Below the pieces are notes generated by a model. That model ran no database searches. It saw only the letters and a program-made list of their open reading frames with translations, and was not told the origin of the DNA. Both the position numbers and the translations under genes were made by a program. DNA of 12,815 bases from Ignavibacteria bacterium. GTDB taxonomy: Bacteria; Bacteroidota; Ignavibacteria; Tepidaquicellales; OLB5. Location of the stretch: contig JAPUEV010000201.1 of NCBI GenBank assembly GCA_027492415.1, forward strand, positions 1 to 12,815, read 5' to 3'. Shown here in pieces: positions 1 through 6,811 of this stretch (position 1 is the first letter of the stretch; each line of letters begins with the position of its first letter).

Positions 1-858
1 TTTGCAAAAGAAGGAAGCGTTATAATACTTCCGGATAATACAGAGGTATCAGGGCACATACACATATTAAATATTACCGGCGAAGAAGGCAGGAATGTTA
101 TATCCCAGCCAAGGAACCTGGTAATTTCAGGGAAGAATTCCAAAGCAAGGATAATTGAAAGCTATTACAGCATTGGCGAAGGTGAGAACCTTGTTAATGC
201 TGTCACCGAAGTTTCAGTTGGTGAAAATTCATTCATAGAAATTTACCGCCTGCAGCTGGAAAACCATAAATCATTCCACATTAACCGCACACAGGCTGTG
301 CAGGAAAAGAACTCAACTTTTACTCATTTCAGTGTAACGCTTGGCGGCGCACTTGTAAGGAATGACACCAATGTTAAGCTTGACGCGGAAAACTGTACAG
401 GCAATCTTTACGGTTTATACCTGACCGAAGGCAGCCAGCACGTTGATAACCATACATTAATTGACCATGCGAAGCCGCACTCACAAAGCAATGAGATGTA
501 TAAAGGCGTACTGAATGATAGCTCAAGAGGCGTATTCAACGGGAAGGTTTTTGTAAGAGAAGACGCACAGAAGACAAATGCGTACCAGTCAAACAAAGCT
601 ATTCTGCTTGCAAGTACAGCTACAATTGATACAAAGCCGCAGCTTGAAATTTACGCCGATGACGTAAAGTGCTCACACGGCGCTGCAATTGGCCAGCTTG
701 ATGATGAAGCGGTATTTTACCTGCGCTCACGCGGTATCGGCGAAGAGCATGCAAAGCGTGTACTTATAAGAGCGTTTGCAAACGATATTTTTGAGACCAT
801 TGAAAATGAAACGCTTCATGAGCACTTGAATCATTTGGTTTTTGAGAAGCTGGGGTAA
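1..858 (+). CDS. sufD: SufD, Fe-S cluster assembly scaffold subunit (5' truncated)
   Basis: The reading frame is open from the first base to the TAA at 856-858 and gives 285 residues, so the start and N-terminal part lie outside the window. A GTG at 298 is internal and not a credible start. The protein shows the repetitive beta-helix pattern of the SufB/SufD family and the C-terminal signature DVKCSHGAAIGQLD followed by YLRSRGI and a helical end (AKRVLIRAFANDIFETI). In known systems SufD joins SufB and the SufC ATPase in the cytoplasmic SufBCD scaffold, where iron and sulfur are assembled into clusters. The next gene, sufS, lies 63 bp downstream on the same strand, which supports SufD over SufB, as does the signature. 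sufB and sufC are presumably upstream. A hairpin repeat follows the stop codon directly. Confidence 0.93.
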   Translation, partial: FAKEGSVIILPDNTEVSGHIHILNITGEEGRNVISQPRNLVISGKNSKARIIESYYSIGEGENLVNAVTEVSVGENSFIEIYRLQLENHKSFHINRTQAVQEKNSTFTHFSVTLGGALVRNDTNVKLDAENCTGNLYGLYLTEGSQHVDNHTLIDHAKPHSQSNEMYKGVLNDSSRGVFNGKVFVREDAQKTNAYQSNKAILLASTATIDTKPQLEIYADDVKCSHGAAIGQLDDEAVFYLRSRGIGEEHAKRVLIRAFANDIFETIENETLHEHLNHLVFEKLG

Positions 859-861
859 TGA

Positions 862-892
862 CCCCTCCCTAACCCTCCCCGAAGGGGAGGGG
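862..892. repeat. GC-rich hairpin repeat between sufD and sufS
   Basis: ccctcccc at 873-880 pairs perfectly with ggggaggg at 884-891 around a GAA loop, and a second C-rich run (cccctccct) precedes it. The element starts 4 bp after the sufD stop and ends about 30 bp before the sufS ATG. There is no U-tract after it, so it is not a classical terminator. A relative with the same C-rich lead, arms and GAA loop lies at 11789-11821. The layout resembles dispersed REP-like intergenic repeats; membership of a genome-wide family is inferred from two copies. Confidence 0.75.
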
Positions 893-921
893 ACTGGGAA
901 AAAACATTTTACAACAATAAA

Positions 922-2169
922 ATGGAATCGGTAATAGAAAAGAAAATATTTGATGTTGATGAAATAAGGAAAGATTTCCCGATACTTTCGGTGGAATCAA
1001 ACGGAAAGCCATTGGTATATTTTGATAATGCGGCGACTTCACAGAAACCGGTAAGTGTAATAAACGCTATCAGTGATTATTATAAAAGCTATAATGCAAA
1101 TATTCACAGGGGAGTTTACTCGATAAGCATTAAAGCCGGTGAAGCATATGAAAACGCGAAGATAAAAGTTAAGGATTTCATTAATGCGGCAAGTGAAAAA
1201 GAAATTATATTTACACGCGGTACCACTGAGGCGATAAACTTAATTGCTTATTCATACGGACTTGAACATGTTAGGGAAGGTGACGAGGTAATAATCTCCG
1301 AAATGGAGCATCACGCAAATATTGTGCCGTGGCAGGTATTATGCGAAAAGAAAAAAGCTGTACTCAGGGTAATTCCAATAAACGATAACGGCGAGCTATT
1401 AATTGATGAATATAAAAAGCTGCTTTCGCTTAAAACAAAGATCGTTGCAGTTTGTCATATATCCAATTCGCTTGGTACGATAAATCCGGTAAAAGAAATT
1501 ATAAAATTAGCAAAAGAGAAGAACAAAGATATTGCTGTTGTAATAGATGGCGCGCAGGCTGTACATCATACAAAAGTTGATGTACGTGATCTTGGCGCGG
1601 ATTTTTACGTATTTTCATCGCATAAAATGTACGGACCCATGGGTATTGGCGTACTTTATGGCAGGGCTCGACTGCTTGAAGCTATGCCGCCATATCAAAC
1701 CGGCGGAGATATGATAAGCTCAGTAACTTTTGCAAAGACTACATATAACGATATACCCATGAAGTTTGAAGCCGGTACGCCGAATGTTGAAGGTGCAGTG
1801 GGTCTAAGCGCTGCGATTGATTATATAAATTCCGTTGGCTTTGATGCTATACATAAACAGGAATCAGAACTGCTTGATCATGCATCTGAAGAGCTGGGTA
1901 AGATCACCGGGCTCAGGATAATAGGCACAGCAAAAGAAAAGACTGGAGTAATATCGTTCGTAGCGGAAGGATTGAATGCACTTGATATAGGAATAATGCT
2001 TGATACCAATGGTGTTGCAGTTAGAACGGGTCAGCATTGCACTGAGCCGCTGATGGATAGATTTAAAGTTCCGGGAACGGTAAGAGCTTCGTTTGCATTC
2101 TATAATACAAATGAAGAAATTGATGTTTTTGTAACAGCATTGAAGAAAGCAGTAGAGATATTAAGTTAG
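922..2169 (+). CDS. sufS: SufS, group II cysteine desulfurase
   Basis: This 415-residue protein is a class V aminotransferase-fold, PLP-dependent enzyme that removes sulfur from L-cysteine, giving alanine and an enzyme-bound persulfide. Visible motifs are YFDNAATSQKP (about 33-43), EMEHHANIVPW with the PLP-stacking His at 130/131, SSHKMYGP with the Schiff-base Lys at 235, and RTGQHC with the persulfide Cys at 373. The short region around the active Cys and the partner sufE downstream point to SufS rather than IscS. Length matches the family (about 405-415). The ATG at 922 is chosen because the N-terminal IRKDFPIL block follows at the expected distance; no clear Shine-Dalgarno precedes it, only the hairpin repeat. 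Cytoplasmic; second gene of the suf operon in this window. Confidence 0.97.
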   Translation: MESVIEKKIFDVDEIRKDFPILSVESNGKPLVYFDNAATSQKPVSVINAISDYYKSYNANIHRGVYSISIKAGEAYENAKIKVKDFINAASEKEIIFTRGTTEAINLIAYSYGLEHVREGDEVIISEMEHHANIVPWQVLCEKKKAVLRVIPINDNGELLIDEYKKLLSLKTKIVAVCHISNSLGTINPVKEIIKLAKEKNKDIAVVIDGAQAVHHTKVDVRDLGADFYVFSSHKMYGPMGIGVLYGRARLLEAMPPYQTGGDMISSVTFAKTTYNDIPMKFEAGTPNVEGAVGLSAAIDYINSVGFDAIHKQESELLDHASEELGKITGLRIIGTAKEKTGVISFVAEGLNALDIGIMLDTNGVAVRTGQHCTEPLMDRFKVPGTVRASFAFYNTNEEIDVFVTALKKAVEILS

Positions 2170-2238
2170 AAGTTCATAATATCAGTTTATTGAAAATTGA
2201 AACTAAATATCATTTGTATCAGATTCAATAAAACAAAT

Positions 2239-2264
2239 GGATTCCCGCCTACGCGGGAATGACA
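2239..2264. repeat. Palindromic repeat overlapping the apparent sufE start
   Basis: attcccgc (2241-2248) and gcgggaat (2253-2260) form a perfect 8-bp stem around CTAC, flanked by GG and GACA. This matches the widespread intergenic repeat type with a GGATTCCCGC...GCGGGAATGACA core. When read as protein it gives the familiar artefact MDSRLRGNDK, as it would here from the ATG at 2237. It sits in the 100-bp gap between sufS and sufE and touches the sufE N-terminus. Confidence 0.8.
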
Positions 2265-2269
2265 AAACA

Positions 2270-2701
2270 GTGGATAAATCGATTCAGGAAATAGAAGATG
2301 AAGTTGTTGATGAGTTCAGTTTTTTTGAAAACTGGCAGGATAAATATGAATATATTATTGAGCTTGGCAAAAAGCTTAAAGGCTACCCCGAAGATAAGCG
2401 CACTGATGATAATAAAGTAAAGGGCTGCCAATCCAGTGTGTGGCTGGTAACATCAGATGAGAACGGCAGGATAATTTTTAAGGCTGATAGTGATTCAACC
2501 ATAGTAAAAGGGTTAATTGCCCTGCTTGTAAGGGTACTAAACGGCAGAACTCCGGATGAGGTTTTAAATGCAAAGCTTGAGTTCATTTCAAAAACGGGCT
2601 TACAGCAGCACCTTGCGCAGACAAGGGCTAACGGACTTGCAGCTATGATAAAACAAATGAAGATGTACGCGATTGCTTATAAAGCAAAACAGCAAAATTA
2701 A
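2270..2701 (+). CDS. sufE: SufE, sulfur acceptor/activator of SufS
   Basis: The SufE family takes persulfide sulfur from SufS and passes it to the SufBCD scaffold. The motif KGCQSSVWL holds the acceptor cysteine and the family pattern is visible to the end. An in-frame ATG at 2237 would add 11 residues (MDSRLRGNDKT) encoded by the palindromic repeat. I prefer the GTG at 2270, which gives 143 residues and puts the acceptor Cys at position 53, near Cys51 of the 138-residue E. coli SufE. GGGAA about 10 bp before the GTG is a weak possible ribosome binding site, itself part of the repeat. Start choice is an inference; family assignment is firm. The stop lies 4 bp before the sufT start, so translation is probably coupled. 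Confidence 0.92.
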   Translation: MDKSIQEIEDEVVDEFSFFENWQDKYEYIIELGKKLKGYPEDKRTDDNKVKGCQSSVWLVTSDENGRIIFKADSDSTIVKGLIALLVRVLNGRTPDEVLNAKLEFISKTGLQQHLAQTRANGLAAMIKQMKMYAIAYKAKQQN

Positions 2702-2705
2702 AATA

Positions 2706-3095
2706 ATGACAGATAACACAGAAGAAAAAACAGAAGTAAAAGAAGCGGAAGAAAAAAAGGAAATAAAACCTCCTGCTGAAAAGGCTGACCGGGCTGAGCT
2801 TAACGAAGCTGTCATAGAGGCACTGAAAAGTGTTTATGACCCCGAGATCCCCGTGAATATTTATGAGCTGGGCTTGATATACGCAGTGAATATTGACGAG
2901 AACGGAAAAGTTGAGATCGAAATGACCCTAACCTCGCCGGCTTGTCCCGTTGCAGGAACATTGCCGCCTGAAGTTGAAGGCAAGATACGCTCTATACCGG
3001 GTGTAACTGAATGCAGCGTTAAAGTTGTATGGGAGCCTACCTGGGGAATGCATATGATGAGCGAGGAAGCAAAGCTGCAGCTTAACCTGTTTTAA
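2706..3095 (+). CDS. sufT: SufT/MIP18-type Fe-S maturation factor (DUF59)
   Basis: This 129-residue protein has an acidic/lysine-rich N-terminal stretch (about 1-32, rich in E and K) followed by a MIP18/DUF59 domain. The domain shows DPEIPVNIYELGLIY at 45-59, the conserved TSPACP at 76-81 with Cys80, PEVEGKIRSIPGV, and a C-terminal EPTWGMHMMSEEAK. Such proteins assist maturation or delivery of Fe-S clusters; in suf operons they are called SufT. The frame can be extended 11 codons upstream to a TTG inside sufE, but the ATG at 2706, four bases after the sufE stop, is the natural start. The charged leader is longer than in compact homologues and is probably disordered. No motif of the PaaD phenylacetate-pathway type is needed to explain it, and the context argues for Fe-S assembly. 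Confidence 0.9.
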   Translation: MTDNTEEKTEVKEAEEKKEIKPPAEKADRAELNEAVIEALKSVYDPEIPVNIYELGLIYAVNIDENGKVEIEMTLTSPACPVAGTLPPEVEGKIRSIPGVTECSVKVVWEPTWGMHMMSEEAKLQLNLF

Positions 3096-3149
3096 AAGAA
3101 AGAAAAGTTTAATTAATAATTTTTTAAATAAAAATAAAATAATAAAATT

Positions 3150-3686
3150 ATGTTCCAGATAAACACAAGAGGACCCATTTACGATCCCGAAGCGGTTCAG
3201 CCGATGAGGGATGAATTAACAGCAGCAGGATTTGTTGAATTACTCACCCCGGCTGATGTAGATACTTACTTAGGGCAAAAAGAAGGCACAACACTTGTTA
3301 TGATTAATTCAGTCTGCGGATGTGCTGCCGGAAGTGCCAGACCCGGTGTAACAATGGCTCTCCAGAACAATGTTATTCCAAACAGGATAGTAACTGTATT
3401 TGCAGGACAGGATAGAGATGCAGTTGATCATTTAAGGAATGCATATTTACCCGGCATACCTCCATCCTCGCCGTACATGGCAATTTTTAAGGATGGCGAA
3501 GTTGTATTTTTGATGCAGAGAATGAACATTGAAGGCAAAACAGCTGATATGGTTGCGGAAGAATTAACAGCCGCTTTTAATGAGCATTGTTCCTTCCAGG
3601 GACCATCAGTTCCAAAAGAGCAGTATGATGCGATATTACATGCAAAAGCATGCGGTTCAAAGATCCCAAAGTACAGCGGTAACTAA
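3150..3686 (+). CDS. BrxA/BrxB-family bacilliredoxin with cysteine-containing C-terminal tail
   Basis: The first ~143 residues match the YphP/YqiW (DUF1094) bacilliredoxin family: thioredoxin-like fold, with the redox motif CGC (Cys56 and Cys58 in NSVCGCAAG), then GSARPG, FAGQD and the IPPSSPYMAIFKDGE block. Family members reduce bacillithiol-mixed disulfides on proteins. At 178 residues it is about 35 longer than typical members of about 140-145. The tail (about 144-178) carries two more cysteines, Cys147 and Cys168, and ends in KIPKYSGN. The ATG at 3150 follows an AT-rich 54-bp gap with no Shine-Dalgarno. It lies inside the suf cluster, 3 bp before the Rrf2 gene, so a role in protecting or recycling Fe-S assembly thiols is plausible but inferred. 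Whether the organism makes bacillithiol cannot be seen here. Confidence 0.9.
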   Translation: MFQINTRGPIYDPEAVQPMRDELTAAGFVELLTPADVDTYLGQKEGTTLVMINSVCGCAAGSARPGVTMALQNNVIPNRIVTVFAGQDRDAVDHLRNAYLPGIPPSSPYMAIFKDGEVVFLMQRMNIEGKTADMVAEELTAAFNEHCSFQGPSVPKEQYDAILHAKACGSKIPKYSGN

Positions 3687-3689
3687 AAA

Positions 3690-4160
3690 ATGAAATTCAG
3701 TACACAGGAAGAATACGGATTACGGTGTTTGTTAAGGGTTGCCCGTGAAAAAGCGGATAAAGGACTTACTATCCCTGAAATAAGCAAAGCAGAAGGTATA
3801 ACAACCCATAACACAGCCAAGATATTGCGCGCACTAAGGCTTGGCGGATTTTTGGCAAGCTCTCGGGGGCAGATAGGCGGCTATACATTAAGCCGTCCTT
3901 CAGAAGAAATTCTTGTCAAAGACGTACTGGATTTTCTTGGCGGCAAGCTTTTTGATGAGGAGTTCTGCAATGATCACAGCGGCTCAGCAAATATCTGCAC
4001 GCATTCAATTGATTGCTCGATCCGCTCCCTTTGGCAAATGCTGCAAAGCGCAGTGGATGGGGTATTGAAAAATATGACGATCAAAGATCTTGTTTCTAAT
4101 GATGAAAATATAGTTTCGCAGATAGTTAATATAGGCAAAGAAGAAACGATTAGACTGTAA
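3690..4160 (+). CDS. Rrf2-family transcriptional regulator (IscR/SufR-like)
   Basis: This 156-residue protein begins with the Rrf2 signature MKFSTQEEYGLRCLL. A winged helix-turn-helix follows (about 8-68), with ISKAEGI...NTAKILRALRLGGFLASSRGQIGGYTLSRP. Three cysteines at 93, 103 and 109 form C-X9-C-X5-C before the dimerisation helix; IscR ligates a [2Fe-2S] cluster with C-X5-C-X5-C, so the first spacing is longer here. Retention of all three cysteines suggests cluster sensing. As last gene of the suf operon, three bases after the bacilliredoxin stop, it probably provides feedback control of suf expression. The operator would lie upstream of the operon, outside this window. The exact ligand and target genes are not shown by the sequence. 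Confidence 0.92.
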   Translation: MKFSTQEEYGLRCLLRVAREKADKGLTIPEISKAEGITTHNTAKILRALRLGGFLASSRGQIGGYTLSRPSEEILVKDVLDFLGGKLFDEEFCNDHSGSANICTHSIDCSIRSLWQMLQSAVDGVLKNMTIKDLVSNDENIVSQIVNIGKEETIRL

Positions 4161-4186
4161 ATTTAACCAGCATGAGTAAATAAAGT

Positions 4187-4210
4187 AAGCCCGGGGTTTC
4201 CGGGCTTTTT
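4187..4210 (+). terminator. Rho-independent terminator of the suf operon
   Basis: aagcccgg (4187-4194) pairs with ccgggctt (4200-4207) around a GGTTT loop, followed by more Ts. It lies 26 bp after the Rrf2 stop. Confidence 0.88.
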
Positions 4211-4242
4211 AAGTTTATGGCCAAATATCCACTATTTTCAGC

Positions 4243-4284
4243 GATATATATCATAAAAAATTAGATTAAATTATGATTTATATC
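4243..4284. repeat. 42-nt inverted repeat after the suf terminator
   Basis: The left arm at 4243-4256 (gatatatatcataa) and the right arm at 4271-4284 (ttatgatttatatc) are complementary at 13 of 14 positions, with a 14-nt A/T spacer. No U-tract or GC core follows, so it is not a typical terminator. It lies in the 296-bp gap between the Rrf2 gene and the histidine kinase, about 170 bp before the kinase start. It may be an operator or an RNA hairpin, but high AT content raises the chance of coincidence. The rest of the gap (4285-4456) is AT-rich and I see no clear promoter in it. Confidence 0.5.
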
Positions 4285-4456
4285 TCATTTGATATTAACA
4301 TTTCAATTATGTAATTTAAGCGGTTCTTAAATACAGGATTTTTCAGCACATTTAGTTTTTCCTACTGGCAGCATTCCGGCGATTATACTTACTTGAATAA
4401 TTTATAAAATTCCAACACAGAAAACAGATCAATAATTATTTTCAATTAATGCTGAC

Positions 4457-5929
4457 ATGAAACCTTCAATTAATTATGAGCATTTTTTAAAAGAGATCAA
4501 AGATTACGCTATATTCATGCTGGATATTGACGGAAATGTTATTTCGTGGAACCAGGGAGCTGAAAGAATTAAAGGCTATACTGAGAGCGAAGTGCTGGAT
4601 AAACATTTCCGGATCTTTTTTACTGAGGAAAGCAAATCAAGCTGTCTGCCTGAAAAGCTTTTAAATACCGCTGCTGCAAGCGGCAGGGCTGAGTACTCAG
4701 GCTGGCATATGCGCAAAGACGGCACTAAGTTTTACGGCAACGGAATTATTACGGCTAATTTTGATAAAGAAGGTACTATTACCGGCTATACCAAGATAAC
4801 CAAGGATCTTACATTATTTGAAGAGAACTCAGAAAAGCTGAGGCAATCAGAGAGAAAGTTCAGGTATCTTATTGAATCTGCACCCGACTCGATGATAATA
4901 GTTGACGGCAACGGCATCATTAACCTTGTTAACAGGCAAACGATAAGCCTTTTCGGGTATACAGAAAAGGAGCTTTACGGAAGGAAAATTGAGATGCTTA
5001 TGCCTGAAAGATATTCATCTGAGCATGTTAAGCACAGGCAGGTGTTCAACGAAAATCCAAAGAACAGGATGATGGGTGAAGGCAGGGACCTGAAGGCAAA
5101 ACGAAAGGACGGCAGTGAGTTTGATGTTGAAATATCACTTTCACCTATCAGGACTGAAGTTGAAGGTGAAATGCTTGTAGTTGCTGCAATAAGGGATATA
5201 AGCCCGAGGAAGAAAATAGAAAAAGAGATAAGAGAGCTTAACCGCAGCCTTGAAGAGCGTGTAAAGGAAAGAACAGAAGAGCTGGAGCGCTCCTTAATAG
5301 AAAAAGTAACAATGCTTCAGGAAATTCATCACAGGGTTAAGAACAATCTTCAGACGGTTTCAAGCTTGCTGCGTATACAGGCGAACAAGATACCGGGGAA
5401 TCCGGCTGTTGAGTTCCTTAAGGCAAGTGAGCAGCGCATCAGGTCTATGGCACTTATCCATATGCAGCTTTATAAGACAAAAGATTTCAGCAGGATCAAT
5501 TTTTATGATTATGCTGAAGATCTATGCAGGCAGCTGCTGCTTTCATCAGGCGTAAACGCAGAGAAAGTAAAGGTTCAGCTTGAAATTGAAAACATATTTT
5601 TTTCTATCAATACAGCTCTGCCCTGCGGCCTGATCTTAAATGAGCTTTTTACAAATTCGCTTAAGCATGCATTCCCCGGTGATAGAACAGGGAATATCCT
5701 GATAAAGATCACCAGGCTGGAAGACGGATCATATGAGCTGATATACAGAGATGATGGAATTGGGGCACCTGAGGAATTAATAGCAGAAAATCCTTCAAAG
5801 CTGGGAATACTCCTGATTAATACACTGGCAGAACAGCTGGAAAGTGAAGCCGAAATAAATTCAGAAGAAGGCATAGAGGTAAGGCTCGTTTTCAATGACA
5901 TTGAACATAAAACACATTACAGAACTTAA
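4457..5929 (+). CDS. Soluble PAS-PAS sensor histidine kinase, HisKA_2 type
   Basis: This 490-residue protein has two PAS domains. The first is at about 5-118 (YAIFMLDIDGNVISWNQGAERI, closing with YTKITKDLT), the second at about 130-250 (FRYLIESAPDSMIIVDGNG, closing with AAIRDISPRKK). A short coiled coil (about 250-285) leads to a HisKA_2 dimerisation domain with EIHHRVKNNLQT; the phospho-acceptor is probably His292 by comparison with relatives. A HATPase domain follows with N-box NELFTNSLKHAF (Asn395/Asn400) and G-box DDGIG (432-436). No transmembrane segment or signal peptide is seen, so it should sense a cytosolic signal. The first PAS domain lacks an obvious heme or flavin signature; the ligand is unknown. 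The response regulator 11 bp downstream is the obvious partner. No clear ribosome binding site precedes the ATG. Confidence 0.92.
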   Translation: MKPSINYEHFLKEIKDYAIFMLDIDGNVISWNQGAERIKGYTESEVLDKHFRIFFTEESKSSCLPEKLLNTAAASGRAEYSGWHMRKDGTKFYGNGIITANFDKEGTITGYTKITKDLTLFEENSEKLRQSERKFRYLIESAPDSMIIVDGNGIINLVNRQTISLFGYTEKELYGRKIEMLMPERYSSEHVKHRQVFNENPKNRMMGEGRDLKAKRKDGSEFDVEISLSPIRTEVEGEMLVVAAIRDISPRKKIEKEIRELNRSLEERVKERTEELERSLIEKVTMLQEIHHRVKNNLQTVSSLLRIQANKIPGNPAVEFLKASEQRIRSMALIHMQLYKTKDFSRINFYDYAEDLCRQLLLSSGVNAEKVKVQLEIENIFFSINTALPCGLILNELFTNSLKHAFPGDRTGNILIKITRLEDGSYELIYRDDGIGAPEELIAENPSKLGILLINTLAEQLESEAEINSEEGIEVRLVFNDIEHKTHYRT

Positions 5930-5940
5930 AATAAAAAAAT

Positions 5941-6345
5941 ATGAACTTCATATTCAGAAAAGCCCGGGTACTTATAGTAGAAGACCAGCGGATAATTGCA
6001 CTTGACCTGGCTACCACTATCAGGAAAATTGGACATGAAGCTATTGGGATAGAATCCAAAGGCGAGAAAGCAATTAATGCAGTAAAGGAATTAAAACCTG
6101 ACCTTGTTTTAATGGATATATCGCTTGCAGGAGAAATGGACGGAATTGAAACGGCTTCTATAATCAGAAAAAACTTCGGTATTCCGGTAATTTACATATC
6201 CGGAAATTATGACCAGAATACGATAGATAAATCCAAAACCACAAATGCTTACGGATACCTGGTAAAGCCCGTAGATGACTGCAGTATTAACGCCATCATT
6301 AATGCGGCAATATACCGTCATGATTCGGAAATACTTTCAGTATAA
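5941..6345 (+). CDS. Single-domain (CheY-like) response regulator
   Basis: The 134 residues make up one receiver domain and nothing else. The acidic pocket is Glu14/Asp15 (LIVED), the phospho-acceptor is Asp59 (LVLMDISL), and the switch residues are Ser87 (YISGNYD) and Lys109 (YLVKPVD). LAGEMDGIETA after the acceptor is common among receivers paired with HisKA_2/HWE kinases. No DNA-binding or enzymatic output domain follows, so phosphorylated protein must act by protein contact or pass the phosphoryl group on. It lies 11 bp after the kinase gene and is followed by a terminator, so the two form a compact bicistronic unit. The target is unknown. Confidence 0.92.
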   Translation: MNFIFRKARVLIVEDQRIIALDLATTIRKIGHEAIGIESKGEKAINAVKELKPDLVLMDISLAGEMDGIETASIIRKNFGIPVIYISGNYDQNTIDKSKTTNAYGYLVKPVDDCSINAIINAAIYRHDSEILSV

Positions 6346-6362
6346 TGATATTTTTAAATGCT

Positions 6363-6388
6363 AAGGGCTCTGTAAACAGAGCCCTTTT
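6363..6388 (+). terminator. Rho-independent terminator after the response regulator
   Basis: aagggctctg (6363-6372) pairs with cagagccctt (6377-6386) around TAAA, followed by TT. It lies 17 bp after the stop codon and separates the two-component genes from amt. Confidence 0.88.
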
Positions 6389-6403
6389 GCGTTTGTACCG
6401 TTA

Positions 6404-6449
6404 TTAGAGAAACAGCTAGTTAGGAGAAAAGCAGTTAGAGAAACAACGG
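6404..6449. repeat. Three degenerate 15-16-bp tandem repeats
   Basis: The units are ttagagaaacagctag (6404-6419), ttaggagaaaagcag (6420-6434) and ttagagaaacaacgg (6435-6449). The first and third share the 11-mer ttagagaaaca, 31 bp apart, close to three helical turns. They lie 16 bp after the upstream terminator and 373 bp before amt. Confidence 0.55.
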
Positions 6450-6625
6450 TTCAACCATGTCCTTATTTACAGATGCTATTTTAACCCTGTTTAAAAAGAG
6501 ATCTCTGTATAAGAGAACAAATTTATATTTAATAGTATTAGAATTTCATAGGGTTAAATTTTTATATTTTACTGAATGAATTTATAAGGCTTATTACCTG
6601 CTGAGGCAATTGAGTTTAATTCATC

Positions 6626-6695
6626 TGTGCAAATATAAATTGTTTTTAAGGCTTGGAATATAGCTAAATAAGTGATTTTTTGTACAATTATAAAT
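6626..6695. repeat. 15-bp direct repeat pair upstream of amt
   Basis: tgtgcaaatataaat (6626-6640) and tgtacaattataaat (6681-6695) agree at 13 of 15 positions and start 55 bp apart. The second copy runs into a palindrome, aaatga-cattgc-tcattt, at 6692-6709. They could be binding sites for a regulator of amt; this is inference from position and similarity only. Confidence 0.4.
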
Positions 6696-6751
6696 GACAT
6701 TGCTCATTTTAAAATATGACCTCTCTCATAGTTCGTGTTTTTGTATAATAT

Positions 6752-6759
6752 TAAATTTG
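6752..6759 (+). promoter_or_regulatory. Possible Bacteroidota-type -7 element for amt
   Basis: TAAATTTG fits the TAnnTTTG -7 consensus known from Bacteroidota and lies about 63 bp before the amt start. A TATAAT overlaps just upstream at 6744-6749. I see no convincing -33 TTTG at the usual distance, so confidence is low. Confidence 0.3.
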
Positions 6760-6804
6760 TGATATTGATTTTATATATTTTGCAATTAACGCAGTTATTT
6801 CATT

Positions 6805-6811
6805 AAGGAGG
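6805..6811 (+). promoter_or_regulatory. Strong Shine-Dalgarno of amt
   Basis: AAGGAGG ends 10 bp before the ATG at 6822 and fixes this start. It is the only near-perfect + strand Shine-Dalgarno in the window; most other genes here have none. Confidence 0.8.

Noticed and set aside
298..300. GTG as the start of a short SufD-like protein.
   Set aside because: The same frame is open to the first base and encodes SUF-family sequence throughout, so this is an internal valine.
862..892. The C/G-rich hairpin as a terminator of sufD.
   Set aside because: No T-run follows in either direction and sufS continues the operon 30 bp downstream.
2673..2705. TTG start extending the SufT protein by 11 residues.
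   Set aside because: It lies inside sufE, and the ATG at 2706 directly after the sufE stop is the normal arrangement.
5575..5901. A 108-codon open frame antisense to the kinase ATPase domain.
   Set aside because: Serine-rich shadow of a well-supported gene on the other strand.
6457..6579. A 40-codon open frame (ATG to TGA) in the leader of amt, starting MSLFTDAILTLFKKR.
   Set aside because: No ribosome binding site, AT-driven composition and no recognisable motif. It may be a leader peptide, but nothing supports translation.
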